A DNA stretch of 64,000 nt from positions 4,650,001-4,714,000 of the forward strand of contig RQOL01000531.1 in the NCBI GenBank assembly GCA_013076295.1. The letters are read 5' to 3'. Shown one piece after another: positions 13,102 through 27,534 of the stretch. This stretch comes from Sanderia malayensis. Taxonomy: Eukaryota > Cnidaria > Scyphozoa > Semaeostomeae > Pelagiidae. Each line of letters starts with the position of its first letter. The first letter of the stretch is position 1. A program made the position numbers and the translations under genes. The notes below the pieces were generated by a model. That model searched no databases. It saw nothing but the letters and a program-made list of their open reading frames with translations, and was not told where the DNA came from.

Positions 13102-13858
13102 CTTTTTTTAGGAGAAAACCGAAGCAAAATACGAAAACGAGGTTGACAAAAATGAAAAGTCTCGATTGTGTGCCAGGAGAAACAAAAACACACAATTTTT
13201 ATATTTTTTTGTTTTATATTTCTTTCCCGGCTTCTCATTCGGTGATGAAATTGCGGAAAATTGCAAAGTACTGAAAAAAGTTGCAGAAAGTTGCAAATCT
13301 GCACTGTTGACCAATCAGAGTGGCATTAAACCCTTGCAATTTGATTGGGTCCGCCAACTTCTTGGCGGAGCAGACCACATTTTTGACTGTAAGAAAATTC
13401 GTAGTTGTCCCTGTTCGTAGTTGACAAACAAACGTACCACAAGAACGCAATGCAGTGAGTCTAAAGCTTTCCTTCAATCAATTAAAATCAATAGAAAATC
13501 TCTAATTGAGGGCCCCGGCTTTTCTCTTTGAAGCTCCCTTGTCAAATCATAACCTTTTGCCATATGCCTTTCTCCCAAATTGCTTGAATTGAACCACACG
13601 TGATGTGAAATAAAATTTACATATTCAGTTATAAACACACATTGATAAATATTACATAATATGATGATAATGATTCGCAAAATAAATTTCTAGGTGAGGG
13701 CTTACTTACTTGAAGAGAGAGGTCATTTTGAAGTTTGACATTTTCAACAAGGCTGACATAGAAAACAATGCTATTTTTTATTTAACTGCAATGAGCTACA
13801 TGTTGCCACAAAAATTATCATTCTGCAATCATAGTGTTCTATTCAAGAACAGAGACAT
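13102..13858. other. Region upstream of IDH3B
   Basis: The IDH3B promoter should lie here, immediately upstream of its ATG at 13099-13101. Overlapping small open frames on both strands look like chance frames in AT-rich DNA. No convincing gene or repeat is seen before the foldback that starts near 13860. Confidence 0.5.
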
Positions 13859-14231
13859 AGGAGGGTACCAAAAAGTGAAGGGGACACAACAAGAAATGGG
13901 ACAAGATACCCCATTGAGATACCCTCATAAGAGGCCATTTTTATCCATAAAAGAGGCCTGCTTCATACTTTGCCAAAAAGTAAGGGGCAGGTGTCTCCCA
14001 CCCCCCCCCTACGTTACTGGTCAAGAAAAACTTCTTCATCGCTACTTCAATCAATCATTACTTCTTGTTGATGTTGATCAAGAACCAGTTCGTTGTTCTG
14101 CAGATTAAGCAGATTCTTCCGCAGATCTGCAGATTCCTCCGCATTCAAAGAAGGGCCCATAGGTGCTTTTTCAAAGATGTACGGCCATCCATCCATTCAT
14201 CTATCTATCTATCTGTCTATCTATCTATCTG

Positions 14232-14264
<33 letters not shown>

Positions 14265-14730
14265 TCATCTATCAATCCATCAATCCATCTATCTATCTAT
14301 TTATCCATCTATCCATCCATTCATCTATCTATCTATATATCCATCTATCCATCCATTCATATATCTACCCATCTATCTATCCATTTATCCATCCAACTAT
14401 TCATCTATCCATTCACTTACCCATTCATCTATCTATCCATTTATCCATCCAATTATCTATCGATCCATCCAACTATCCATCTATCCATTCATCTATTTGC
14501 CTTGTTTCCGTGGGTTCCAGTAGAAACAGTGGAGAGAGGGAAAGGAAAAAAGGAGAAAGGAAATAGAGGTAATTTGCTGCAATGGCGGAGAGGACTCCTC
14601 CTACCTTTCTTATCAATGAAGAATGTCCCTTTATGGATAAAACGTTGCCCCTCTTGAAAGTGGACACGCATTGTGTGTAACGCCCTTTTCATTGTGGTGC
14701 CCCTTACTTTTTGGCACGCTTTCACGCCCC
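13859..14730. repeat. Foldback element with CTAT/CCAT tandem core
   Basis: Diverged inverted arms lie at about 13863-14010 and 14610-14730. Both contain a CCAAAAAGT(A/G)AGGGG-type block and a TTATCCATAAA block, in opposite orientations. Between them, 14187-14500 is a tetranucleotide array of CTAT and CCAT units with variants. The long open frames rich in Ser-Ile-Tyr-Leu here are read-throughs of the array in three phases and are not genes. Confidence 0.6.
14187..14500. repeat. Tetranucleotide microsatellite (CTAT/CCAT)n
   Basis: About 310 bp of nearly uninterrupted CTAT, CCAT, TCAT and TTAT units. It is an ordinary length-variable simple repeat, and it forms the core of the surrounding foldback. 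Confidence 0.95.
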
Positions 14731-14924
14731 TACTATTTCCTCCTCATTTCAGATTTTGTGGTATATTTACTTATGTGAAGTGTTTGGATGTCACATTTCT
14801 TCTAGCTCAAGAAAACCATTGACAGAAATTAAAATAAACAAGAACCAGCTCTTCATTTGTCAATCGATTTTACATAAAAAAATCTCAGCAACAGAATTGA
14901 AACAAAAATATATCTACAATAATT

Positions 14925-16043
14925 TCAAACAATAGGCACAGGCAATGTGTCAGTAGCAGTTCCAAGACTTAAAATAACAGGCAGTCCAGGTAATCTATTT
15001 ATCACAGAAGCTGCATGTGAACCTTTTTGGGGAAGCCTGCCAGGTCGAAAGGGTCTTTGGCAATACTGTGGCATTCTAGCCAGCATCCTAACAATTGCAA
15101 TTCGAAAGTCTTTAATTCGTATTGCATAAATAAGTGGATTTATCAGACAGTTGAGGTAGATTAAAAACAATGAAAATTGCATTCCTTTTTGCCAACCGTA
15201 AAAACAATTCCACAGAACTTTCGTAACGACTAATATCACGCATGGTGTCCAGGTAAATACGACGGAAAAGTACGTCAGGTTAACCGCCACGGCTGTTGCC
15301 ATCTCCTTCCGTCTTGAATCTCTTCGAGAGACATTAAATGTCCCACCCAGACCATGACAAGATGAAGTACTAGCTTCAATGGTAGTTGTTGCAGCAGAAG
15401 TTTCTAGTTTTGGTGCAACTCTACTGATATGACGCTTGACGACCCGAATAATTTTGAACTGCATGTATCCAACAGTGAAGCAGAAGAAAAAGAAAGTCGC
15501 ACACAGTGCTGCAATGTATATCTTCTCATAGCTCAGGCCTGATTCGCTGATCTTTGAGTTCGGAAGTGCTGCAACCAATATCGACAACACAAGAGCAAAC
15601 AACCAAGGACACAACACGAGAATAATAATGTTCCTCCTCTTCAGAAATGCTCCGTATTGTAAAGGCTTGAAAATGGCCACCCACCTCTCTACGCAAACAG
15701 CAACAAGATTCAGAATAGAAGCCATGTGGACAAATAGTGTGAATATGAAGGCCAATTCTAAGATCTGGACACACGTCTTCGTGGAATACATGACTGGGAC
15801 TATTACAGTTGCAGGCACTACACCCATAAGTGTGTCAGCAATGCACAAGCTAAGAAGAGGGGCGTAGCGAAGTTTATGTAGACGACGATTGTGTAAGCCT
15901 GCACAAATGACTAACAGGTTGCTTGCAATGATGAGAACTGCAAGCACAAGCAATAACACGGCAATATGCAAAGACAGATCGTAGTTAAATCGATATTCCA
16001 TACCTGCGACGACCACAGAATTATTTCCATAATTTTCATCCAT
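14925..16043 (-). CDS. Class A (rhodopsin-like) orphan G protein-coupled receptor, intronless
   Basis: A 372-aa seven-transmembrane receptor in one exon. Visible landmarks: Asn42 in TM1 (SNLLVI), LSLCIAD with Asp70 in TM2, ERW at 119-121 in place of DRY at the end of TM3, Trp147 in TM4 (CPW), FTWTP at 263-267 in TM6 and NPLIY at 302-306 in TM7. There is an N-glycosylation site at Asn7. Cys91 is at the start of TM3, but the predicted second extracellular loop (about 160-172) has no cysteine, so the usual disulfide cannot form. Intracellular loop 3 is short and serine/threonine-rich. The ligand cannot be read from the sequence; intronless receptors of this kind are common in cnidarians. Confidence 0.9.
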   Translation of the reverse strand: MDENYGNNSVVVAGMEYRFNYDLSLHIAVLLLVLAVLIIASNLLVICAGLHNRRLHKLRYAPLLSLCIADTLMGVVPATVIVPVMYSTKTCVQILELAFIFTLFVHMASILNLVAVCVERWVAIFKPLQYGAFLKRRNIIILVLCPWLFALVLSILVAALPNSKISESGLSYEKIYIAALCATFFFFCFTVGYMQFKIIRVVKRHISRVAPKLETSAATTTIEASTSSCHGLGGTFNVSRRDSRRKEMATAVAVNLTYFSVVFTWTPCVILVVTKVLWNCFYGWQKGMQFSLFLIYLNCLINPLIYAIRIKDFRIAIVRMLARMPQYCQRPFRPGRLPQKGSHAASVINRLPGLPVILSLGTATDTLPVPIV

Positions 16044-18374
16044 CGGGCTCGAAAATCAATCGATAGATTCAACAATCCAAATATACTGATTAATCAAAGT
16101 CTGAATTTGAATTTAATCAAGTTGGACAGCACCATATTTCATTGTTTCTTTTTGTCAGCTTGGTCACATCTCATTTGGCCTTTCCTTGATCAAATATAGC
16201 AATGAATTGAACAAAAAAACATACTGTTAAAAACGAGAATTGCCCTCTTCTAGCGTGTATTCAACCCTCTTTTGTAAGAAGTATCCACCAGCTACTGTTT
16301 ATTGCCAGCAGTGTTGGTGGTCCTTTATTGTTGTCCTTTCATCTCTGGCCCCATTGAACGAGCACGACAAGGCCAGCCAATGATAAATGAACAATACACA
16401 AGTCAGCCCTCATAAAGAACTTTGGCACTTAGCGTGAAGCTATACGACGCGGTCAATGGCGGCGAGTGAAATTCCCCTCGCGGGCTCGGCTCTCCTTTAC
16501 CACACTCGCATTTTGCATGAACAATATGTTCTTGAGATTAATGAGTAATTCTTGATATTCTTTGCATAAGTAATGTTTAGAAATAGATGACAAAGCGTCC
16601 CGATCTTGGGCATTCAAGACACCCTGTGGGCCTCCTCATTTTGCATTGTCAAAAAATGAAATGAGTCAATCAGACGTGTCCAACTACATGTTCTTACATA
16701 AGCCAAAAATAGCCGCCTCACTGTCAAAGTTTCTTAATTTTGCAGCGTCTTTGGGTACGATTTTACTGCTAAACGCTTCGTCAAAAGACTTTTGACTGGG
16801 TTTTTTAACAAAAGCGAAACAAGCGAAAACAAGCTTAAAACGAGATCAAAATCAATCAAAATCATTGCTGCGCGTAACATAAACATCATATATGCCTATC
16901 CTTAAATAAATCCAGTTTAACATTGGCTATCTATCTTCCACACAAGAATGAAAAATTAAAAAGTTTCTTAGTAACATCATTTCTCAGTACCAATAAACAT
17001 TTTATGACCTTTTAAAGGCGTGTGTTTCTTATAAAGCGGCTTCTCGTCAGAATAAAGACATAAACCCGATAAAGCAAACGGATGTAAAAGACAATGTCAC
17101 AGAAATAACGACCTGTAACCCCAAGGTCAAACTCATCAAATTGCAAGCAAGTAGGAGGCCGTTCCATTTTTGACTCGCGAAGCGCATGCGCAGGCGAGTA
17201 TATGTTGGTGAGTGGGGAAAAATCGATCCTGTGTCTGTGTAGACTTTTACTTGCCCATATAAGGTATGTGCCTCAGATTCAAACGTTCACTGGACCGTAA
17301 CAACTGAAGACAAAACAGTACAATGAACAAAACTCATATGATTTCATAGAATTAATGTTTAACAGTTGCCAATAATTTATTAAATAACAAATGAACTAAC
17401 CAATTATCAACATAAGTTTTATTTTCAAAACGGGCATCCAGCTCTTTCAGAGATATCTCGGCAGGCCTTCACAACCCGATTCTTTATCATCACTGCCGTA
17501 CCCAGCTCTGGGTCTTCTTGCAAGAGGTTCTCCTTCGTGCGAGTTTCGACTATACAAACTGACTACTGAATAGTCTTCGTCTTCTTCGCTATCCTCAGGA
17601 AGACTTCGTCCTTCGTTGTCAGAGGAATTTGTTTTGAACTACTATTTTCGCAATCCGACATTTCGAAAAGATTTTAGCCAGACACTATTTCATTCAACAA
17701 TCAACACAGGCCGGGCAGCTCTTCCTCAGAGAACAATAGTTGATGAACAATAGCTCGGTTCATTCTGACGTCACACTGAATCAAAATCTTGCAAGTTGTA
17801 TTCTTTTCAAAATTTCTCCATTTCCGTAAAAAAATCGATATGTCATTTCAGGCTGCATAAGCCCTTTAATTTAATATTACTTTCTTCACTTTCTGGATAA
17901 TACAGTGAAATAAAAGCCATCTGTCGTGAGTCACCTCAAGGTTCCTTTGATCATATGGTAGAAGTTGTAATCGTTGCCAAAAGTCATGGGAAACGTTTTG
18001 CATTTATGGGCGTAGATGCCTGCCACAAATGCGAAAACCGGTTTCAAACCGGAGTGGTTGATCATCCCATATGAGATATTGGGGGAGATATGGTTCATTG
18101 CATGCGGCACTAATAATAGACAACGTTTAGTAAATTCTCGTTAAAAACAAAGGGCGTTTATTAGAGTTGTTAAATTATATTACTACTCGATCTATTGTCT
18201 ATGAAACAATGGCTATTGTATACTGCAATTTTTCTCAATTGATATGGAATTGTCACTGAAAGGAATGATGGGGTATGGTTCAATAAAAAAAAAATAAAGA
18301 GAAAAAAGGAGGGGGCGTGGTTTAGTCATAAAAACAAAAAACCAACAATGCAATTACTGTCAGGCAATAAAATA
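16044..18374. other. Gene-poor region between the GPCR and the VPS9 gene
   Basis: This 2.3 kb should include the GPCR promoter and the 3' UTR of the VPS9-domain gene. Apart from a possible degraded coding fragment at 17447-17661 I see no gene. Small open frames are present but have no family motif. Confidence 0.5.
17447..17661 (-). pseudogene. Possible frameshifted fragment of an acidic-start repetitive protein
   Basis: Read on the minus strand, an ATG at 17659-17661 opens MSDCENSSSK and soon meets a stop. A shifted frame continues in a plausible way with NSSDNEGRSLPEDSEEDED, then YSVVSLYSRN, to a stop at 17447. The acidic serine-rich style resembles N-termini of repetitive transposon-associated proteins seen in cnidarians. 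I recognise only the style, not a defined family. It appears broken and isolated. Confidence 0.3.
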
Positions 18375-21300
18375 TTATTTTACCCTGATATTAATAATGT
18401 CAGACTTGCTTGCTTCAAGCACTTGTGAATAAGTAAGAGATCCACAAATGCCGTTTTCTTGAAGTCTAATTTCCTCAGATGAAGATCGTGTTTTCTTATT
18501 GACGGCCAACTGGAATAATCGGACACCGTGCACTGTAGCGGAGCCGTAAACTCCATCAATAGGTAGAGCTTTACTGTAGAAACCCAGCTCGAGAAGACAA
18601 GTCTAGAAGAAAAAGGAGCTATTGCCAAGTGCTGATAATTATTTGCGCTGTAAGCAGCAAATATTAAAATACAGACGGTGTGCAGGATATACGCTTCAGT
18701 GAGAAGGCGAGAAATTGGCCAATGGCAGCAGCTAATTCCATAAAGACAATGGCTACAACAATGGCTAGTTTAGCGTATTGTTTACCAGATTAGGATTTGC
18801 CAAACACCCACAATAATACGTGCGCGCGCATTAATGTCAAACAACGGAACAATCAATGTATTGAAACGTGATGAAGTGAAGAAAGTGAAGAAAATAATAT
18901 CAATATCAAATTAAAGACAAACGTTGCGAAGCTAAAAGTTGAGCTTGAGCAAAACCGAATAACTAATTTTATTGAATATTCACGTTTTTAAACTCCTGGA
19001 CATAAAATACAGTAAGTCCCCGCAACTAAGAAACTCATTCTTTCAGATCAGGCTGTTTGGTTTCTTATAAAGAAGCAAAAAATCTAACCGCAGGCTGTAG
19101 TTTCTTATGTGCACATTAAGAAACTCAACAATGCAAATCATTTGCGCCTCCTTAATGGCGGTTTTAGAGACTGCGGGCCCCTGGGCCAAAGACCCCAACA
19201 GACTTCTAATTTGATGTTATCTTCCCATTCATTGACATTGCCTTCCTTGGCCTGCTGTCATGTCCTTCACAGGCTTCAGACTTACATCATCAGTTCATGA
19301 ATCAGTTCATCATTCAGTGAATTCACTGAATTTACCAAAATTGTCTTTCAATATCATGTGGCTGTGAGGCTGTGTCCAAAATTGTAACTGAGGGCTATGG
19401 GCTACTACACTTTCTAGTTATATGATGAGCAGAGCATTGGTATTTTTCATTACTATTTTTCATTGGTTATTTTCATTGGTATTTTTCATTTTTTATATCT
19501 TTAGTATTTTTATTGAAAAAAAATGAATTTTTGACTCTTTCACAAGAAACTGATTCTAATTTCAGGCTGCTTTGTTTCTAATAATATGAGAAAAATATCC
19601 AAAAACTGCAGCCTGCTGTTTCTTATATGGCAGTTTCTTAGTTGCGGGGACTTACTGTACCCTGGATTCAATTTTCAGGATTGAACGCAGCAAATTAAAA
19701 AAACATTTGTTTTGAGACCACTCAAGCAATCATTTTGACTTCAATTTTCGATCTTGTTTCATCAAAGTTAAAAAAATTTCATTTCCCAAAACAAAAGTGA
19801 AATACTATAATTGTTGTATTAGTTGCATAAGCATTACAGCTAGAAAACTTTCTTCTTTTCAACTGATGCTTCCAACGAGTCAAAAATGCTCGGTCCTCGG
19901 TCGCTGTGCGTGATCGTGCTAGTGGCTCCGCTCATGTTGCTTGTTATTTCAACAAGTTTACATTTTATCCAATGTAAATGGCTATGACTAAAATGCTGAA
20001 TGAACAGGAATGAACAGGAACGAACAGGAATGAACAGGAACGAAGGAGGAATGAACAGGAATGCTTCGTTTCATTCCTGATCATTCAGCATTTTAGTAAT
20101 AGCCAATGTAAATCCAGGAAAAAGCTACATTTCAGGCCAACAAAGAAATGTTGCCTTCTGTAGGCCATAGCCATCCCTTTCTTGTACTAACATACAAAGT
20201 TCATCCAGGCTGTTCCAGCTGATTACGGTAATCTGCACATCTCCACAGCGCAAATATTCGGATAGGATATCCCTTGTTAGCTATGGAAAACCCTTCCTCG
20301 TTGGACGTAAACTTTATCGGAGAGAAATCTAAGATAAGTTAACCACTCTGACACCACGGTGGGCTTCTGACGCAATAGTCCTGGGCACCAGAGGTCACCT
20401 GCGCGGTGAAATAACTTGCGGATGATTGCACATCACCCCTTTTCAGTCTACATCAGCTTACCCACCCACCACCCGAAGCGACTAGATATCGCCCGTTCTT
20501 CTCTCAACTCAAACAGTGAGCCTCCTCTCACTCTCCATATTTTAATCAGCCGGAGAATAGAGCAATGGTGTTCAATGAAAATAGGCAGGGGCGAAAATCC
20601 AAAATTTTTTTAGGGGGGTTAGACCGAGGTTATTTCCATTTTTTAGATAAATAATAATCCAAATTGTATGTACAACCTAGGGTGCAACTCGGTTTAAGAC
20701 TATTGAAAACAAGAAACAGTTCAAGCCCACAGCTGAATCGGGACCGACTTTATCACTAAAAATAGCAAATGGGAACATGTTTTAAAATTTCTGAAGCAAT
20801 TATCAAATATGCAAGTGACTTTAAAACTCATACCTGTACATCCTTAACAATATCCTCCATCTTTACCGGTACTGACCTCTTCTCCACAAGGTTGTGTTGT
20901 TGCATGAATTGTTCTTCCAAAGCTAGTGTTGCAGTTTCTATTAATTCAATGTTGAAAATCCCAAAGTTATGGACTTGCTCAAGATCTGGTAACGTTTTGG
21001 CACAACAACCGAGTCTCTCAAGGGTTGCAAATCTCTTCAACAACACCTCGTAGTCACTATATCTACCAGACGGTAGACAAACATATCTAGAATGCTCACT
21101 GTCTTCTCCATTCGACTTATCACTGAGTACTTCAGATCGATCAGCGTTTCTAACAACAATCATCCACTGGTCAGAGCATATTAGCTCTGATTTCCGAGAC
21201 AGTCGTCTACTTTGCGAAATTATGAAGTTTTCCAAAGTATTAGTAGCAATTGTGTTAGAACAAGTTGTGCTTGGCTTTATCAAAATGCCTTGGACTGAAC

Positions 21301-24300
21301 TTGATGGGTCTTCTTCTAGTAACGTTGTAAATAATCTGGATGCAAAATAAAAAATATCCGGCTAAAATCAAATCAAACCCAATAAGCTAACATTGTCAAT
21401 AAGTAACGACAACTAAAAATAGAGATGTTGATAAATTCAGTAATAGAATAATGTGACAAATCAAATGACAGAACAAGTAAGGGCAAATTCAATGCAACAT
21501 AAATGATAACATAATGTTTTGCTGAAAGACTATCAGCATGTTCAGATGAAAAACAAATAACATATAGCAATTGTTAAAATAGCTCTTACCTTCCACGTTC
21601 TAATTGTGAGTCCAGATCAGCTAGTAGTCTGTATCCATGTAAAGTTACATCACTATTCAATATGCTTAGCAAATGACCAGCTCTCCTTGCAAATTCGTGA
21701 CATCGTTCAATGTCAGGCAGAAAATACATTCTTTGTTCGGAACAAGTGGCTAGTTTACTTTGTTGTTCAGTTGATAGTTCTGCGGAGGATGATTCTGATA
21801 AACGTTTGATGTACTCTCCCGCAAGCTCAAAGCAGGCTAGGTAGTAACCAGTTTCAGAATGGGCTATTCTCGGATTACTGTAACCACACAGCAGTGACAC
21901 TGTTGTAAAATATTGCGGTAACTTTGCATTCAGTATCACAAACACCCATAGATCTGTGAATTCATCTGTGAAAATGTAAAATGATACAATTAGGCATATT
22001 AAAAATAGAACAGTAGCTTTAGATAAGACACAGTAATAAAATATGGATATAATTAATCAAAATATGTAATGAAATTTCTTGGGATATAAACCAAATAACT
22101 GATTCATTCAACTGCTATCAAAGTACACAGCATTCATTCAAAGGAGACCTGCAACCTAAAAACAAGTTAGCTCTTTTGATAAATTCTAATGTGCTGATTT
22201 CGAATCTGCTATTCATTTTTAAAGTCAAGCTTTGTTTTGGAGATATAAGCTGTTAAAGTGCGAACATTTGGCTAAAATCCACCATGATGTGTACACAGCA
22301 CAGTACACAGTATTCCTTCAAACTAACAAACCATATTATTATTCAATAAAATATTACTGGTCTGTTTCCTTCAAAATTTGTTACAACAAAAACCCAAATG
22401 AGAGGAAAAGAAAAAATCTTTTCAGGAAAGAAAAAGAAAATGCAAAGGAAATAATACCTGCACCAGGGACTCTTTCTTCCAGGCAACACCTTGAGTTTAA
22501 AAACTGAACTACTTCATGTGCTGCAAGAAGTATGTACTTCAATTTCTGTGATGGTGTGTAAGCTATGGATATTTTCTTGATGCTCTCTATTGCATTTTTA
22601 TGTGGAAAATGACCATGATCAATAAACTCTTCCTTAATTCCCATGCTGAATTGATCTGTAGTCGCAAGTAGCTTGAACTGGGCATCTAGCATAGCATCAT
22701 CTTCAGATTGTGTTGTATGGAACTTAATGGCATCTGCAATGTGAGGAAATAGAATGCTTTCAACTGTTGTCTAGAAAAGAGAAACCAATAATAGTTATAG
22801 CAATTACAAAAAACCAAACAATATAATTGACAATCATGGTAAGAATATGCAGTGGAAAATCAATTTCAATTTCATCAATCCAATTTCAATAAAATTGGTC
22901 CCAAAGATGAGAAGTCTTTTAGTATAAAAAACAAAGCATCACTGTCCCTTTAAACTGCTTTATAATACAACATTGACTTGGGATGATTAACCTCTTATAC
23001 TGGTTAATTAACCTTAAGTGTAAAATACTTACATAAATTTGATCAAACTTGACTGTTGGGTCTTGTTGGTCTGTCATCTTAAAATTTTCATATTTATTCA
23101 AGATATACTGTGTTAAAGAGCATGTAAAGCTTTGGTAATTAATTGGGCTTGCTGCTAGATCATTAATATTTAACTCTTTCATGTTTTTTACTTCAGAGTA
23201 ATCCTTTCGGCACTGTGCTATGTATTCCAAAAGTTTCATTGCTTCAAAATTTGTTCCATTTAAATCAAGAAGCTGATTGACCAAATTTGTGAAGTCTGGG
23301 TCGACAATAGAATACTGTTCAATGATAGAGTAACCCATTTGTCTGACACTTTCAAATTGTTGATCAAGATTTTCTGAAACAAATGTCAAATGCCTTTTCG
23401 AAGTTGGATCTTCTTTGTCTTGCAGAATATCTTGGGTTAATCTGAAAAGCAGAAAACAAATAAACCTGATTGAATATAAATTATTTTGTTATTTAACAAC
23501 AGTTTAAAATGAGACCAACTGGACACAAATTGACATTGCTGCAGGCGTTGGTAAAGCATTAGATACCGTATTTGCTTAATGGGACAAATAACCAGTTTTT
23601 GAGTGGACAATATTTTGAAATAATGCCTGGCTCTAATAAATGCCCCTAAATACTGATTTTAGTGACCTTCATAAAACCAAAACCATTTTCTCTATTTTGA
23701 AGCCCAATGACAGATGATGTGCAGACCTGCCAACCTGGTCAAGTCCAAAACTGGAGGTTCTGGTCGAACTCGAAAAATTTTTGGACCGTTTCTAGGGGGG
23801 TCTGGGGACATGTTCATGTGTCATCAGACTCGCCTTGCTAAACACTCGTGTGATCACTCTCCAACTCAGACCTCTTGTCTCGCTCAACTACGACTTGTAC
23901 GCTTCCAAAAAAAGTGGGACAGAAAGTTAAGAAGCAGTTAAGAAGCTAAGAATTTTAAGCAACAGTTAAAAATAGCATCGTTTAACCATAAACTTACTTA
24001 AAGTTACAGTTTACCGGGAGATTTTAGTGACAGTGAGGGCGGGGGAATCAGTGGCATACCGGGAGCCCCCGGCCAAACCCGGGGTCGGGGAGTTGGCAGG
24101 TCTGGATATGATACTGTTGGTCTCCATACTACACGAAAATTGTAATAAATACCCCATTTGAATAAACGCCCCTCTCAATTAAACGCCGCCGGGAAAAAGA
24201 TGGAATTAACTAGCGCCTGGGGCGTTTAATCACATGGTTTACCTTATCTTTTTGCCAAGCAGCTCAAGAATTTCAGATTGCAAAGTATTCAGTTTGTAAT

Positions 24301-24786
24301 CATCTTTAGTCCACAACGTGTATGATGCTATTTTTAAATCATCGGGACATTCCTGATTTGGACTATTACTTTCAAGGCCTTGAAGCTTTTTAATCATCAA
24401 AGCAGCTCTGTGTAACTGTCTCATAACAATCTCTTCATATGTATCCACCATCTTGCTATCAATCTCTAATTTTTCCTTTTTATGTTTCATCAGGCTTTCT
24501 TCTTTCCTAACAAATATATGATAGGTATTCAGATTAAGATTTGGAACAATAATAATATTTAAAAAACCTACCTATTTGCTCTGTCTGCTTACCTGCGAAG
24601 GGTGTCTGCAGCTTCCCAATTATCCATCATCCACACTGTTACCATTTCACCATTCTGCTGTGATGAAAACAACTCTCTTTTTACTTTTAACTCCTCAATT
24701 TGTGAGCTCAACTGTTTTTGAACTTGCAGAAGGCTTTCAAGATGCTTGCTCACTGAATTCTCTATTAGTATAGAGTTATCTTCCAT
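18375..24786 (-). CDS. VPS9-domain protein (putative Rab5-family GEF) with peptidoglycan-binding-like C-terminus
   Basis: Seven coding exons (minus): 24593-24786, 24243-24506, 23033-23441, 22458-22770, 21590-21965, 20834-21335, 18375-18602; all phases agree, giving 761 aa. Residues 1-100 are coiled-coil-like. Roughly residues 345-450 match a VPS9 domain: a helix ending in QFLNSR, then DLWVFVILNAKLP and SETGYYLACFELA. The conserved Asp, Pro and Tyr are present, but the Thr three residues after the Tyr is Ala. The last exon reads TCLLELGFYSKALPIDGVYG followed by SATVHGVRLFQ, resembling the PG_binding_1 fold consensus (LG-Y-PIDG-YG-T-AV-FQ). VPS9 domains exchange nucleotide on Rab5-type GTPases in endosomes. 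The specific orthologue is not recognised. Confidence 0.75.
19010..19657. mobile_element. TA-flanked miniature transposon (pogo/Tc1-mariner-like)
   Basis: A 648-bp element with perfect 26-bp inverted ends beginning CAGTAAGTCCCCGCAACTAA, flanked by TA on both sides. Inside, the motif TTTCTTA or its reverse recurs several times near both ends, like repeated transposase binding sites. No transposase is encoded. It lies in the 2.2 kb intron before the last exon of the VPS9-domain gene. Confidence 0.87.
19975..20110. repeat. Small foldback with GAACAGGAAT-type tandem core
   Basis: Arms GGCTATGACTAAAATGCTGA and the inverted GCATTTTAGTAATAGCC flank five or so copies of a decamer-like GAACAGGAA(T/C) unit. 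The end GGCTAT(T/G)ACTAAAA is shared with the much larger foldback in the P450 intron (41575 and 43231). Confidence 0.7.
23571..24235. repeat. Dispersed repeat starting ACCGTATTT, with a nested miniature element
   Basis: In intron 2 of the VPS9 gene, sequence from ATACCGTATTTGCTTAATGG through repeated (A)TAAACGCCCC/GCCGCC motifs looks like one interspersed repeat. It is split by a 383-bp insert at 23722-24104 whose ends are the 13-bp inverted repeat CAGACCTGCCAAC. I could not establish a clean target duplication for either. Related sequence appears, reversed, near 42320-42415 and weakly near 57005-57120. Confidence 0.55.
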
Positions 24787-25412
24787 TTCCTAGCGCCTGG
24801 TGTGGTGGTGAGAAACTCACAAACCAAAACGAACACCCGACCCGAAATGAAGTCCAGTTTAATATGCTCATGCTCCGCATTCAAAACAAAGCTCCGGGAA
24901 CAGTGACCAGACTCCATTGTTCCCTAATCGCGAGTGTTTCAAAATAATTAAAAATTAATAATAATTCAAAATTAATTAATTAGTAATTCAAAATTCTTAT
25001 CACGTTTAAACGGGGATATTGGGATTGATTGGGGGAATTGCAGTCGCGTTATCACATATCTTGAAGCCCCCAAGAACAAAGTGTTTCCAAATAAAGTCTC
25101 TTTGAAACGTAATGCATCTTTATTGGTCTTATTTACACAAATGATTACACAAACTCATTAACACATAAGGAAAATAGAGAATTTAAATACAGTTTACTGT
25201 TGGTTGAAAGAGAATTGTGGATCAATTAGCATTAACTCATATAAAATATTATGTCTAAAAACAAAAGATTTGTGATGGTGCTGCTAAAATCTTTTATTAT
25301 GTCTGCAATGTCTTTGCTGCATGCAAGTGCGAAGTTATTATACCAAATAGTTTGCAAGTTAAAATTGATACAAAGCAATGATCTGATATAATGAAGTTAG
25401 TTTCCATGTACT
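24787..25412. other. Intergenic region VPS9 gene - SRSF10-like
   Basis: This holds the promoter of the VPS9-domain gene and the 3' UTR of the SR protein. It is AT-rich with runs of AATTA. No gene is seen. Confidence 0.6.

Positions 25413-27534
<2,122 letters not shown>

Noticed and set aside
14065..14657. Three overlapping open frames of 150-165 codons rich in Ser, Ile, Tyr and Leu
   Set aside because: They are the three reading phases of the CTAT/CCAT microsatellite; open in all phases because the unit contains no stop.
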